From the NCBI RefSeq assembly GCF_010587385.1, contig NZ_CP047475.1, positions 1,674,001-1,738,000 of the forward strand: a stretch of DNA of 64,000 nt. The letters run 5' to 3'. Numbering within the stretch: position 1 is the stretch's first letter; each line of letters starts with the position of its first letter. The position numbers and the translations under genes are program-made. Below are positions 27,170-36,472 of the stretch, one piece after another. This DNA is from Vibrio astriarenae. GTDB taxonomy: Bacteria > Pseudomonadota > Gammaproteobacteria > Enterobacterales > Vibrionaceae. Under the pieces are notes generated by a model, which ran no database searches, was not told the origin of the DNA, and saw only the letters and a program-made list of their open reading frames with translations.

Positions 27170-28525
27170 TTATAATGATTTGATGACTTCTTCGAGTTCG
27201 ACAAGGAACTTATCAATCAAGTCATAAGAAATGTTGAGCGCGGGTTCAATACGCACCACTTGCGAGTTATTCAGCGTACCCGCAATTAGGATCCCTCGTT
27301 TAAACAGGTTAGAAACGACCTTAAAGCCCACTTCATCATCGACAAAGACCATTCCCAATAAAAGACCTCTACCCGTTACATCCGTTAGCACACCTGGGTG
27401 CTTTTCTTTGATTACACTCAGTTTACTCTTAATGTATTCGCCTTTTTCTGCTGCTTGCCCAGCTAAGTTCTCCTCGAGAAGAACAGAGATTTGAGCCAGT
27501 GCCGCAGCACATGCTACTGGGTTACCACCCGTCGTTGTGGTGTGCATAAACGGGTTTGGCTCAAGCACTTTCCACAGTTTTGCACTAGCAAAGAAGCCAG
27601 ACATCGCAATTACGCCGCCACCTAAGGCTTTACCAAAACACATGATGTCAGGAGTGACATTCCAGTGATCAACACCGAATAAAGTACCTGTACGGCCAAA
27701 GCCTGTTTGAACCTCATCCGCAATCAGCAGCACGCCATAGTTATCACAGATTTCACGCAGTCTTGGCCAGTAGTCATCAGGTGGAACTATCGCACCAGCC
27801 TCACCTTGAATTGGCTCTGCAATAACGGCTGCGATGCCCTCTCCTACTTCTTGCGCGGCTTTAAGCTGAGCTTCTACTGCATCTGCATCACCGTATGGTA
27901 CATGACGCACGCCATCAAGCAGTTGGCCAACAGGCTCACGATAGACCGCTTTACCAAGTAGTGACAAAGCACCTAAAGACTTTCCGTGGAACGCTTTTAA
28001 CGTTGATATAAACCCTTTCTTGCCTGTATACATTTTGGCGAGCTTCATCGCACCATCGACCGCTTCGGTGCCTGAGTTGGCAAAGAATCCATACTGAATA
28101 TCACCAGGAGTCAATTTCGCGATAACTTTCGCTAGGTGAGCGCGTAGAGGGTCAAGCATCTCTTGGCTGTATTGTGGACTACGATCAAGCTGAGCCTTGG
28201 CTGCCGCAACAATCTTAGGATGGCGTATACCAGGTGAGTAAAGTCCATAGCCACCTAACATATCGATAAACTCACGACCCAAAATGTCCTTGAGTATCGA
28301 ACCTTGACCAGACCAATCCGTTAAAGCGATCCCTTCTGTTTCAGTGACTGATTTACGGTATTCTAGAAACCCTTTATTGATGTGTTGTTCGAAGTTCTCA
28401 TACGTTGTTTCAGCGACCCATGTACGCTCTTCAAGGCTAATCTCAGACTCATCCTTAGAGATAAGATCCACCATTTTCATTGCTTCAAAGAAAGCTTCAT
28501 CGACATTGCGCTTTGAATAATCCAT
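27170..28525 (-). CDS. patA: Putrescine aminotransferase
   Basis: The 451-residue class III PLP aminotransferase converts putrescine and 2-oxoglutarate to 4-aminobutanal and glutamate. It has ANSGTEAVDGAMKLAK, the cofactor Asp270 in [13 protein letters not shown] and the PLP-binding Lys299 in CFGKALGGG (Lys300 in E. coli PatA/YgjG). The long N-terminal extension (about 65 residues before TDWSGQG) is typical of YgjG and absent from GabT. The ATG at 28525 has AGGTGG 6 nt upstream. It is divergent from a LysR gene, its likely regulator. Confidence 0.9.
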   Translation of the reverse strand: MDYSKRNVDEAFFEAMKMVDLISKDESEISLEERTWVAETTYENFEQHINKGFLEYRKSVTETEGIALTDWSGQGSILKDILGREFIDMLGGYGLYSPGIRHPKIVAAAKAQLDRSPQYSQEMLDPLRAHLAKVIAKLTPGDIQYGFFANSGTEAVDGAMKLAKMYTGKKGFISTLKAFHGKSLGALSLLGKAVYREPVGQLLDGVRHVPYGDADAVEAQLKAAQEVGEGIAAVIAEPIQGEAGAIVPPDDYWPRLREICDNYGVLLIADEVQTGFGRTGTLFGVDHWNVTPDIMCFGKALGGGVIAMSGFFASAKLWKVLEPNPFMHTTTTGGNPVACAAALAQISVLLEENLAGQAAEKGEYIKSKLSVIKEKHPGVLTDVTGRGLLLGMVFVDDEVGFKVVSNLFKRGILIAGTLNNSQVVRIEPALNISYDLIDKFLVELEEVIKSL

Positions 28526-28772
28526 TTCGACCACCTAGCCCTTTATTGTATTCGTTTGTACTGCAAGCATCGCTTCGTGAAAAATGTTATCGATTTCACT
28601 TTGCTAGTAGAAAATTGCACCTGAAACATTTCATCGAATCTGTCATGGCATAAATGCAAAGTTAACCGGCGTGTCACAGTAGATTCATTTTTAATGTAGT
28701 CAGTTAGCTGAATGATTTGAAATGGGTTGTTATCATGTTTCTATGAGTGAGATTCATAGTGGAAGGAGCCCA

Positions 28773-29666
28773 ATGAACTTAGACTTAAACCAGCTGCGTA
28801 TTCTTGTTGCGCTAGATGATGAACGAAATATCACCAAAGCGGCTGAGCGACTCTTCGTCAGTCAATCTGCAGCCAGCCATAATCTTGCCAAGCTCAGAGA
28901 ACGATTTAATGACCCTTTGTTTGTACGTACTAGCCAAGGAATGAACCCAACACCTTTTGCACAAACCATGTTGCCCATTCTTAGGCAAGGCGTAGAAAAT
29001 ATTGCTCGTGCCGCAGATATGCAATCTTCTTTTGACCCTTTGACTGATGCGCATACTTTCTACATTGGTGCTTGTGACTACTTTGAGTTTGTTGGAGTGC
29101 CAAGATTGGCTGAATCGTTTATCGAAAGTGCTCCGAACATCCGACTGTCTATCGATATTGCATCCGAACACATTAAGATGGAGCGAGTCGAAAGCGGACG
29201 CTTAGACTTGCACATCGGTGTTGATAACTCTCAACACCCAACCAAGAACTTTAATAGCCGAAAGTGGCTGAGTGACCACTATGTGGCAGTGGTGGCCGAG
29301 TGGCGCGAGATGCCCGATAAACTCTCTACCATAGAGTTCGCCAGTGAGTCGCAGATCCACTTGCCTCTCACGTCCAATGCGTCAGACGTGATTGATAGCT
29401 GGCTCTACGAGCAAAACCTGTATCGGAACATCCATATGGTGACGCAAAGCTACCCCATTGGGGGCATGATCAGTGCTAAAACCGGATTGCTCTTTCCTGT
29501 CCCTTATCGGGTCGCAACACTTCTATGCGAAATGATTCCGCTCAAAATTATCGAACTTCCGCAAGAGATCCCTGCGCTTGAGTTAAGTATCATTTCGCAC
29601 AAGCTCTACGACCAGCAAGAGTCTACTCAGTGGTTAATCAAGCAGATCATCGAGTTGGGAGCCTGA
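28773..29666 (+). CDS. LysR family regulator divergent from patA
   Basis: The 297-residue LysR-type regulator has an N-terminal HTH (DLNQLRILVALDDERNITKAAERLF, SQSAASHNLAKLRERF) and a C-terminal effector domain with TFYIGACDYFEF. The ATG at 28773 has GGAAGGAG upstream; longer starts add non-conserved residues. It is divergent from patA across 247 bp, so it is the probable patA regulator. It is clearly paralogous along its whole length to the convergent LysR gene that follows after 1 nt. Confidence 0.85.
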   Translation: MNLDLNQLRILVALDDERNITKAAERLFVSQSAASHNLAKLRERFNDPLFVRTSQGMNPTPFAQTMLPILRQGVENIARAADMQSSFDPLTDAHTFYIGACDYFEFVGVPRLAESFIESAPNIRLSIDIASEHIKMERVESGRLDLHIGVDNSQHPTKNFNSRKWLSDHYVAVVAEWREMPDKLSTIEFASESQIHLPLTSNASDVIDSWLYEQNLYRNIHMVTQSYPIGGMISAKTGLLFPVPYRVATLLCEMIPLKIIELPQEIPALELSIISHKLYDQQESTQWLIKQIIELGA

Positions 29667-29667
29667 G

Positions 29668-30558
29668 TTACGTGCATCCATGGATCTGCTTAATTAGCCA
29701 TTGAATACTGTCTTGGCTATCGTAGAGCTGATGGGTAAACATGCTCAGCGATAGCTCAGGCGCCCCCTTAGGTAGCTCGACAATTCGTAATGGCAGCATT
29801 TGCTCTAGCTCTTGTGCAACACGCAAAGGAACACACATCAAATTATTGGTCTGGGCGGTGACCATGCCACCAACGGCATAACTCTGTACAATCATCGAAA
29901 TATGGCGAGAGTGATGTTGTTGATGGAGCCAACGGTCAATCGGGTCTGCCCCTGAATTTATCAAGGGCAAATGAATTTGCGGTGTTTGGACAAACTCGTT
30001 CAGGGTGAGCTTCGCTTTTATGTTCGACTGTTTTGCGGCAATCCCTACGTAAGGATCAGTTAGCCAGTGATAACGATTGTAATATCGGGGCATCACTTGA
30101 AGCTCATCAACACCCAAGATCAAATCTAAACGACCTTGTTCAATTCGTTCCATTTGCATGTTTTCCGACAAGATATCGATGGCGATCCTCACATTCGGCG
30201 CATGCTCTTCAAACTTTTTACCAAGCTTAGGCAAAGCGTAAAATTCAAAGTAATCAATAGCACCGATATAAAACGTCTTCGCATCCATCAGCGGGTCAAA
30301 CGGCTTCATCCGATCAAACGCCATGTCAATTGAGCTCAACCCTTTCTGAATATCAGGTAACAAGGTTTCAAGCAGCGGCGTCGGCTCCATGCCTGAGCGC
30401 GTCTTTATGAACAAAGGATTGTCAAAACGACTGCGCAACTTTGCCAGCACATGGCTTGCCGCTGATTGACTCATAAATAACTTCTGCGCCGCTTTCGATA
30501 GGTTTCTCTCACGCTCAAGTACCACCAGCAAGCGTAACTGATTGATATCCACATCCAT
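29668..30558 (-). CDS. LysR family regulator divergent from aguB
   Basis: This 296-residue LysR-type regulator is very similar to its neighbour (shared DxNQLRxLVxL, SQSAASHxLAKLRxRF, DAxTFYIGAxDYFEF and the ending DSxQWLIKQI). It is divergent from aguB across about 104 bp holding a small dyad, so it probably senses agmatine or N-carbamoylputrescine and controls the agu operon. The two LysR genes are tail to tail with a single base between stop codons and no terminator between them, so their transcripts may overlap. Confidence 0.85.
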   Translation of the reverse strand: MDVDINQLRLLVVLERERNLSKAAQKLFMSQSAASHVLAKLRSRFDNPLFIKTRSGMEPTPLLETLLPDIQKGLSSIDMAFDRMKPFDPLMDAKTFYIGAIDYFEFYALPKLGKKFEEHAPNVRIAIDILSENMQMERIEQGRLDLILGVDELQVMPRYYNRYHWLTDPYVGIAAKQSNIKAKLTLNEFVQTPQIHLPLINSGADPIDRWLHQQHHSRHISMIVQSYAVGGMVTAQTNNLMCVPLRVAQELEQMLPLRIVELPKGAPELSLSMFTHQLYDSQDSIQWLIKQIHGCT

Positions 30559-30590
30559 AGGTTATCGAAATCCTTCATATCCAAATAAAA

Positions 30591-30608
30591 ATTATGCACT
30601 TCCATAAT
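30591..30608. promoter_or_regulatory. Small dyad in the LysR/aguB promoter region
   Basis: ATTATG-N6-CATAAT is a perfect 6-bp dyad centred between the divergent genes. Its size suits a LysR recognition site (T-N11-A type), but short AT-rich dyads arise by chance. Confidence 0.35.
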
Positions 30609-30662
30609 AACGCAATCACGATTAAAAATATAATTAACACTAAGAAATACATAGGGATTATG

Positions 30663-31544
30663 ATGAGAAAAGTAACTGTTGCCGCTACCCAAATGGCATG
30701 TACTTGGGACGTAAAAGCCAATATCGATAACGCTGAAAAGCTTGTTCGTGAAGCCGCGGCTAAGGGAGCACAGATCATTCTGCTGCAAGAGCTGTTTGAA
30801 ACCCCTTATTTCTGCATTGAAATTCATGAGTCTTATCACGCGCTCGCGACAACGCTAGAAGAGAATGAGGCATTTCAACGCCTGTCTAAGCTGGCTAAAG
30901 AGCTTGAAGTGGTGCTGCCTTTTAGCTGGTTTGAAAAAGCGGGCAATGTTCGATTCAACTCTCTTGCTATGATTGACGCTGATGGTTCTATGCTCGGTGT
31001 TTACCGAAAAACACATATTCCTGACAGCGATGGCTATCTTGAGAAGTACTACTTTAGCCCTGGCGATACGGGATTCAAAGTATGGAACACCCGATATGCA
31101 AAAGTTGGTGTTGGCATCTGTTGGGATCAATGGTTCCCAGAAACGGCACGCAGCATGGCTCTACAAGGCGCAGAGCTCCTCTTCTTCCCAACAGCCATCG
31201 GTAGTGAGCCAAGCCAGCCAGAGATGGACTCTCAGCCACATTGGCAGTGTGTCATGCAAGGTCATGCGGCAGCGAACCAAGTACCAGTAATTGCATCAAA
31301 CCGAATCGGCACTGAGCAAGCACAGCATCGTGACCTTAACATTACCTTCTTCGGCTCGTCGTTCATTGCTGATTATACTGGTCAAATCGTCGCGAAAGCG
31401 GATCGAGACACATCAGGTGTTATCGTTCATGAGTTTGATTTGGATGACATCGGTTTTCAACGCAGTGCGTGGGGTCTATTCAGAGACCGTCGACCAGAGC
31501 ATTACCAACCTCTAATGACATTGGATGGACAAGTAAAGGAGTAA
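30663..31544 (+). CDS. aguB: N-carbamoylputrescine amidase
   Basis: The 293-residue nitrilase-superfamily amidase hydrolyses N-carbamoylputrescine to putrescine, CO2 and ammonia. The catalytic triad is intact: Glu43 (LLQELFE), Lys116 (VYRKTHIPD) and Cys153 (GICWDQWFPE). The CWDQWFPE context and PYFC are AguB-like. I chose the ATG at 30663, 5 nt after AGGGA; an ATG one codon earlier is also possible. It is the first gene of an aguB - permease - aguA operon. Confidence 0.92.
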   Translation: MRKVTVAATQMACTWDVKANIDNAEKLVREAAAKGAQIILLQELFETPYFCIEIHESYHALATTLEENEAFQRLSKLAKELEVVLPFSWFEKAGNVRFNSLAMIDADGSMLGVYRKTHIPDSDGYLEKYYFSPGDTGFKVWNTRYAKVGVGICWDQWFPETARSMALQGAELLFFPTAIGSEPSQPEMDSQPHWQCVMQGHAAANQVPVIASNRIGTEQAQHRDLNITFFGSSFIADYTGQIVAKADRDTSGVIVHEFDLDDIGFQRSAWGLFRDRRPEHYQPLMTLDGQVKE

Positions 31545-31550
31545 CTTCTT

Positions 31551-32942
31551 ATGGAAGAGAAGAAAATGGGGATTACACCCCTCGCCCTATTCAGCCTATG
31601 TGCCGTCCTGGTCGTGGATACACTGACCGCATCGGCTTCCATTGGCGTCAGCTCCATTGGGTGGTGGGCATTGATATTAGTCGTGTTTGTCTTACCCTAC
31701 GGTCTTATCACATCGGAACTTAGCTCTGCATACCCGGGTGAAGGTGGGATTTACGATTGGGTCAAAAAGGCATTTGGCTCAAACTGGGCAATCAGAACCA
31801 CTTGGTTCTATTGGATCAATGTCGGTTTGTGGATGCCAGCGGTCTACATTTTATTCGCTGGTATGTTTGCCGAGCTGTTTGCTCCCGATCTGTCTTTATT
31901 TGCTCAAGTCGCCATCTGCATTGCGCTTACTTGGGGTACGGTTTGGGTTTGCAACATCTCTACTGATATCGGCGTCATGATCACCAACTTCTGCGCTATT
32001 TTGAAAGTGGTCATTATTTCAGTGCTCGGTATTGGTGGTTTTGTCTATGCAGCAAACAATGGCGTTGCCAATGAGTTTAGCGTCTCAGCGCTTATGCCTT
32101 CATTCGACTCTGGTGTCGAGTTCTTGCCGGCGCTCGTGTTTAACCTGATGGGTTTTGAGCTGGTTGCGACAATGACGAAGCAAATGAAAGACGTTAAGCA
32201 GATGCCTAAAGTCGTCTTCCTCGCTATCTCTATCACTGCTTTCTTATATATTGCAGGCACAGTTGGCATTTTGATGGCGCTTCCTGTTGAAGAAATTGGT
32301 CTAGTCGCGGGGATTGTTGACACACTTAAAGTGCTATTTGGCGATGGTGCTCTTGGTCAGTTTATGGTTTACGCACTGGGTATTGTCACCTTGTTCACCT
32401 TTATCGGAAACATGGTTAGCTGGACGATGGGCTCAAGCAGAGCTGCGGCCGAGGCCGCCAAAGAAGGTGAATTACCAGCGATTGCCGCAAAAACCTCAAA
32501 GAAATACGATACTCCCGTGGGTGCAAACACAATCACCGGTGCCGTATCAACAACTGTCATCATCATTTACGCGCTTTTTGCCAACACCAATGACGAACTG
32601 TTTTGGTCAATGTTCGCCTTCTCAAGTTGCGTATTCTTGATGCCATATCTGTTTATGTTCCCCGCTTATCTGAAGCTTAAACTGACTGATACCAAAACAC
32701 CGCGCCCGTTCAAAGTGCCTGGCGCACTGTGGGTACAAAAGCTGATGACTGTGGTGTGCTTTAGCATCATTCTTCAAGCTGTGGTGCTGTTTATCTTCCC
32801 GGATATCGTATTCGCTTCCGTCGACTGGCAGTATTCGCTACCCATTTTGGTTGGTGTATTAATCACCATCGCTATTGGTGAAGTCTTACTTAGCCGTGCC
32901 AATCGTATGGCTAACAACGCTGTCGTGGAGGAAATCGCATGA
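31551..32942 (+). CDS. APC family amine/amino-acid permease
   Basis: The 463-residue inner-membrane transporter has about 12 hydrophobic helices and APC signatures (ASIGVSSIGWWAL, ELSSAYPGEGGIYDWVKKAFG, FNLMGFELVATMTKQMKD). Lying between aguB and aguA (6 nt after one, 4-nt overlap with the next), it is probably the agmatine importer or an agmatine/putrescine exchanger. That substrate is inferred from operon context. A Met at codon 6 is an alternative start. Confidence 0.85.
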   Translation: MEEKKMGITPLALFSLCAVLVVDTLTASASIGVSSIGWWALILVVFVLPYGLITSELSSAYPGEGGIYDWVKKAFGSNWAIRTTWFYWINVGLWMPAVYILFAGMFAELFAPDLSLFAQVAICIALTWGTVWVCNISTDIGVMITNFCAILKVVIISVLGIGGFVYAANNGVANEFSVSALMPSFDSGVEFLPALVFNLMGFELVATMTKQMKDVKQMPKVVFLAISITAFLYIAGTVGILMALPVEEIGLVAGIVDTLKVLFGDGALGQFMVYALGIVTLFTFIGNMVSWTMGSSRAAAEAAKEGELPAIAAKTSKKYDTPVGANTITGAVSTTVIIIYALFANTNDELFWSMFAFSSCVFLMPYLFMFPAYLKLKLTDTKTPRPFKVPGALWVQKLMTVVCFSIILQAVVLFIFPDIVFASVDWQYSLPILVGVLITIAIGEVLLSRANRMANNAVVEEIA

Positions 32943-34027
32943 GCAAAATGATTTCAACACTACCTAAGCAAGATAGCTTTCGCATGCCGGGTGAGCATGA
33001 AGCGCACGATGAAGTGTGGATGGCATGGCCAACGCGCAGTGACAACTGGCGTTACAGCGGTAAATTGGCCCAACAAGCTTTTGTGGACGTGGCCGTTGCG
33101 ATTTCTCAAAAGACGCCAGTAGTTATGTTGGTCAATCATGATCAATTCGACAATGCTCGCTCTCAACTACCCGCACATATTCGTGTGATTGAAATGTCTT
33201 ATAACGACTGCTGGATGCGAGATATTGGCGCAACTTATGTGGTTGATGACAATGGCAACCGACGCGGCATCAGTTGGCAGTTCAATGCTTGGGGTGGGCT
33301 TGTTGATGGTCTCTATTTCCCTTGGGATCTCGATGATGCTGTCGCACCTAAAATGCTTAACATCACTCAAGACACGGGCTATCAAGCACCGTTTGTACTG
33401 GAAGGTGGCTCTATTCATACCGATGGAGAGGGGACGCTGTACACCACGGAAGAATGTCTGCTCCACCCTAGCCGTAACCCAGACCTCTCGAGAAAAGAGA
33501 TAGAGGAGCAGTTAAAGTCTTATCTTGCCGTTGAGAAGGTCATTTGGCTGCCAAGAGGTCTTTACAATGACGAGACCAACGGCCATGTCGACAACATCAT
33601 GCACGTCGTTAAGCCCGGCGAAGTCGCCCTTACGTGGTGCGAAGATGAAAATGACCCTCAGTACGAGATCAGCCGCGAAGCATTCGATTTACTCAGCACA
33701 GAGCGAGATGCGAAAGGCCGTCAGATAAAGGTTCATAAACTCCCCATGCCTGGCCCTCTTTTCATGAGTGAAGAAGAAGCACAAGGCATCGACCAAAGTG
33801 AAGGAATGGAGCGCGAAGCCGGCGAAAGACTGGCGGCTTCATACGCGAACTTCCTTATCACTAATGGGCAGATTGTGTTTCCACTACTTGATAACAACCA
33901 TGACGATGCGGCCAAAGAAGCATTAGAAACGGCATTCCCTGAATACGATATCATCGGTGTTAATGCACGAGAAATACTATTGGGCGGTGGAAACATCCAC
34001 TGTATTACTCAGCAAGTGCCTCGTTAA
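32939..34027 (+). CDS. aguA: Agmatine deiminase
   Basis: The 362-residue enzyme of the guanidino-group-modifying superfamily converts agmatine to N-carbamoylputrescine and ammonia. It has MPGEHEAHDEVWMAWP at the start, the acidic NDCWMRDIGATYV segment, the His-containing NGHVDNIMHVV loop, and the nucleophile Cys355 in GGGNIHCITQQ. Its length is typical of AguA. It overlaps the permease gene by 4 nt, showing tight translational coupling, and is followed by a terminator. Confidence 0.93.
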   Translation: MSKMISTLPKQDSFRMPGEHEAHDEVWMAWPTRSDNWRYSGKLAQQAFVDVAVAISQKTPVVMLVNHDQFDNARSQLPAHIRVIEMSYNDCWMRDIGATYVVDDNGNRRGISWQFNAWGGLVDGLYFPWDLDDAVAPKMLNITQDTGYQAPFVLEGGSIHTDGEGTLYTTEECLLHPSRNPDLSRKEIEEQLKSYLAVEKVIWLPRGLYNDETNGHVDNIMHVVKPGEVALTWCEDENDPQYEISREAFDLLSTERDAKGRQIKVHKLPMPGPLFMSEEEAQGIDQSEGMEREAGERLAASYANFLITNGQIVFPLLDNNHDDAAKEALETAFPEYDIIGVNAREILLGGGNIHCITQQVPR

Positions 34028-34036
34028 CCCTAACGA

Positions 34037-34068
34037 AGAACCCGGTGCTCAACACTGGGTTCTTTTTC
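34037..34068 (+). terminator. Terminator of the agu operon
   Basis: AGAACCC (34037-34043) pairs with GGGTTCT (34057-34063), followed by a T-rich run. It lies 10 nt after the aguA stop. Confidence 0.8.
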
Positions 34069-34088
34069 TTAGTTATTTGAGCGTAATT

Positions 34089-35402
34089 TTAACGCATTGA
34101 AAATCGCTCAAAGTGGAAATCACGTTTCGATAGTCCATACTTCATCAGCCCTGCCCTCAACTGTTGACCAAATGACTTAGGGCCACAAAAACTAACATCA
34201 TAATTTGAGTCTTCAAAGCTTCTGACAAGCCTATCAGCACAAAGAAACTCTCCATCTTCAGCTGACACAAGATGCAAAACAACAAAGTCCAAACTACTGA
34301 TCAGGTTGATAATTTCGGATTCAAATAGCGCCTCTTTTCTACTATTTACACAATAAAACAAGTGTATTTTTTCATACGACCTCGCCTCTTCAGGTCGTCG
34401 CTTTTGCAACCAATATAATCTTGAAACAAAGGGAACGATTCCAATGCCTGCGCCCACCCATGCCTGATTTTGAGTCTGCGATATTTGGAAGCAGCCATAG
34501 CCTCCTTCAACAGAAACTGTGGCGCCATTTTGAATATGACGAGTGAGATGCTGGGTATAGTCTCCAAGCGCTTTGATACCAAACTCAATCACCCCTTTAT
34601 CGCGTTCATAATTCAAAATTGAAAACGGATGGGGTGTCTCACCGTCCTCAAAATCGAGGAACACAAATTGACCATGCTTCACCTGCAGTGGTGTATTGAG
34701 CTGCACTCTTAACCTTATGACCTGAGGTTTGTCGGGTGTAGAGTAACGATACACATCCTTCACTATGCCACTTGCTCTATTGGCAGAACCAATTTTTCCC
34801 ATTAGTGAAATCAACGCACCAACTGTGCCGATGATAGATAAGGTACCGATTGCTATATTCATTGGCATAGAAGCACTATTCCAATCAAGAAGGAGTTGCG
34901 AATGAAACACCCCTGCTATCATCAGTAGACCACCCAATTTATGAACATACTTGAACTTCTGATAACTGATGGCCTGAATAAGACTAATCACGGCGAAAAC
35001 TAAAAACAGATAGAAGGTCCACTCACCTACCGACTCTGCTATAGGCCGCCAATGAATTCCCTCAATAATAGGTCTTGGGCCTCTATGAGGTCTAGCAATG
35101 ATACCTGCCTGCACTAGCCATTTAGCGCCCTCGACAAACAACCAATGAAAGATGAGTGCGACCGTCGCCCCTATCCCTAACTGCTTATGTATCTGATAGC
35201 TTTTATCTAAACCAAGCGTCCACTTTTCGACCCAGCGAAGACGCAGTGACAGCAAAACGGCAATACTCATATACCCGAGAGCAAGCAATCCAGACAGCAT
35301 GATTAACTGGTGGCGCCAAGTAAAAAATGAATCAAATGACTCCCAACGAACAAGTAGACTTGGTAGCCATAATAGAACCAGAATTATCGTGAGACGCTTC
35401 AT
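34089..35402 (-). CDS. Ferric-reductase-like transmembrane flavoprotein
   Basis: The 437-residue inner-membrane oxidoreductase resembles the FRE/NOX family. The N-terminal half holds about six helices with paired His residues for haem (YQIHKQLG, FHWLF, KLGGLLMIAGVFHSQ). The C-terminal half is a ferredoxin-reductase module with an FAD motif (HPFSILNYERD), an NAD(P)-binding glycine stretch (WVGAGIGIVPFVSRL) and a CGPKSFG motif near the end. It probably passes electrons from cytosolic NAD(P)H across the membrane; acceptor unknown. It is divergent from the QorB-like gene. Confidence 0.8.
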   Translation of the reverse strand: MKRLTIILVLLWLPSLLVRWESFDSFFTWRHQLIMLSGLLALGYMSIAVLLSLRLRWVEKWTLGLDKSYQIHKQLGIGATVALIFHWLFVEGAKWLVQAGIIARPHRGPRPIIEGIHWRPIAESVGEWTFYLFLVFAVISLIQAISYQKFKYVHKLGGLLMIAGVFHSQLLLDWNSASMPMNIAIGTLSIIGTVGALISLMGKIGSANRASGIVKDVYRYSTPDKPQVIRLRVQLNTPLQVKHGQFVFLDFEDGETPHPFSILNYERDKGVIEFGIKALGDYTQHLTRHIQNGATVSVEGGYGCFQISQTQNQAWVGAGIGIVPFVSRLYWLQKRRPEEARSYEKIHLFYCVNSRKEALFESEIINLISSLDFVVLHLVSAEDGEFLCADRLVRSFEDSNYDVSFCGPKSFGQQLRAGLMKYGLSKRDFHFERFSMR

Positions 35403-35557
35403 AACAACACCTCCTGTGTGGTTATTTTAATGCTAAGACACCTGCTGATAATTACTATCTGATTTACACTGTTTTATCTCAATTTACATAGATTGACATA
35501 ACACTAGGTGACTGAACTACGCTTATACCATCCAACAAGCCTCGAAAGGAAACCGAT

Positions 35558-36409
35558 ATGAAAATCGCCGTCACCGCAGCAAGCGGCCAGCTTGGAAGCG
35601 CTATCGTTAAAGCGACTGTTAATCTTCTATCCAAAGATGACGTCATTGCACTCGCCAGAACACCAGATAAAGCCCAGCATCTTGGTGTCGAAGTTCGCCT
35701 AGGTGACTATAACGAGCCCGAAATCATGGAGGAATCACTCAAAGGAGTTGATGCTCTTCTTTTGGTCTCCGGGATGGACGCCCCTGACAAGCGCATCGGT
35801 CAGCATCGCAACGTCATCGAAGCGGCAAGGAAAGCGGGAGTAAAGAAAATCGTCTACACCAGCGTTCAAGGCGCAGAAGAGAACACCGCCTTTTCACCGG
35901 TGATTCAGAGTAATCGCCAAACCGAGCAAGATGTCAGAGAGTCTGGACTAGATTGGGTGATTGGGCGCAACGGTATCTATATTGAGCCTGACCTCGAGTA
36001 CATCGAAAGCTATAAAAAAGCTGGCAGCATCTTTAACTGTGCGGCCGATGGCAAATGTGGCTATACCACGCGCGACGAGCTTGGCTATGCGTATGCCAAA
36101 ATGCTATCGGAAGACAAACACAACGGCTCGACCTATAACCTTAATGGCGAGGCAATCACTCAAACACAGCTGACCGAATACATGAACCTCGCGTTTGGTA
36201 CCAACCTCGTGTTCAAATCGATGTCGGTTGAAGAGTACCGTGAAGACCGAATCGCTGAGCTTGGTGACTTCATAGGCACCATTATCGCCGGAATTTACCA
36301 AGGTATTCGAGAAGGTAAGTCTGATAACCCGAGTGACTATGAAAAAGCGGCCGGTAGACCTCATATCAGTTGGCAAGCATTTTTCACTGACCTCGCTAAT
36401 CATCAGTAG
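35558..36409 (+). CDS. NAD(P)H:quinone oxidoreductase-like protein (QorB/YtfG, NmrA family)
   Basis: The 283-residue atypical SDR has the NADPH-binding motif ASGQLGSAI, the ARTPDKA loop, VYTSVQGAEEN, and a WVIGRNGIYIEPDL active-site strand as in QorB. It probably reduces quinones or senses NADPH. GAAAGGAAA precedes the ATG. It is divergent from the ferric-reductase-like gene across 155 bp and ends in a terminator shared with the convergent binding-protein gene. Confidence 0.85.
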   Translation: MKIAVTAASGQLGSAIVKATVNLLSKDDVIALARTPDKAQHLGVEVRLGDYNEPEIMEESLKGVDALLLVSGMDAPDKRIGQHRNVIEAARKAGVKKIVYTSVQGAEENTAFSPVIQSNRQTEQDVRESGLDWVIGRNGIYIEPDLEYIESYKKAGSIFNCAADGKCGYTTRDELGYAYAKMLSEDKHNGSTYNLNGEAITQTQLTEYMNLAFGTNLVFKSMSVEEYREDRIAELGDFIGTIIAGIYQGIREGKSDNPSDYEKAAGRPHISWQAFFTDLANHQ

Positions 36410-36417
36410 AAACGAAA

Positions 36418-36449
36418 ACAGCCTATCTAATATGAAGATAGGCTGTTTG
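36418..36449 (+). terminator. Bidirectional terminator
   Basis: ACAGCCTATCT (36418-36428) pairs perfectly with AGATAGGCTGT (36436-36446). It lies between the convergent QorB-like and binding-protein genes. Confidence 0.8.
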
Positions 36450-36472
36450 TATTGAATCATTGACTGACTAGC

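Noticed and set aside
35493..35528. TTGACA ... TTATAC as the promoter of the QorB-like gene
   Set aside because: The spacing is 24 bp, too long for a sigma-70 promoter.
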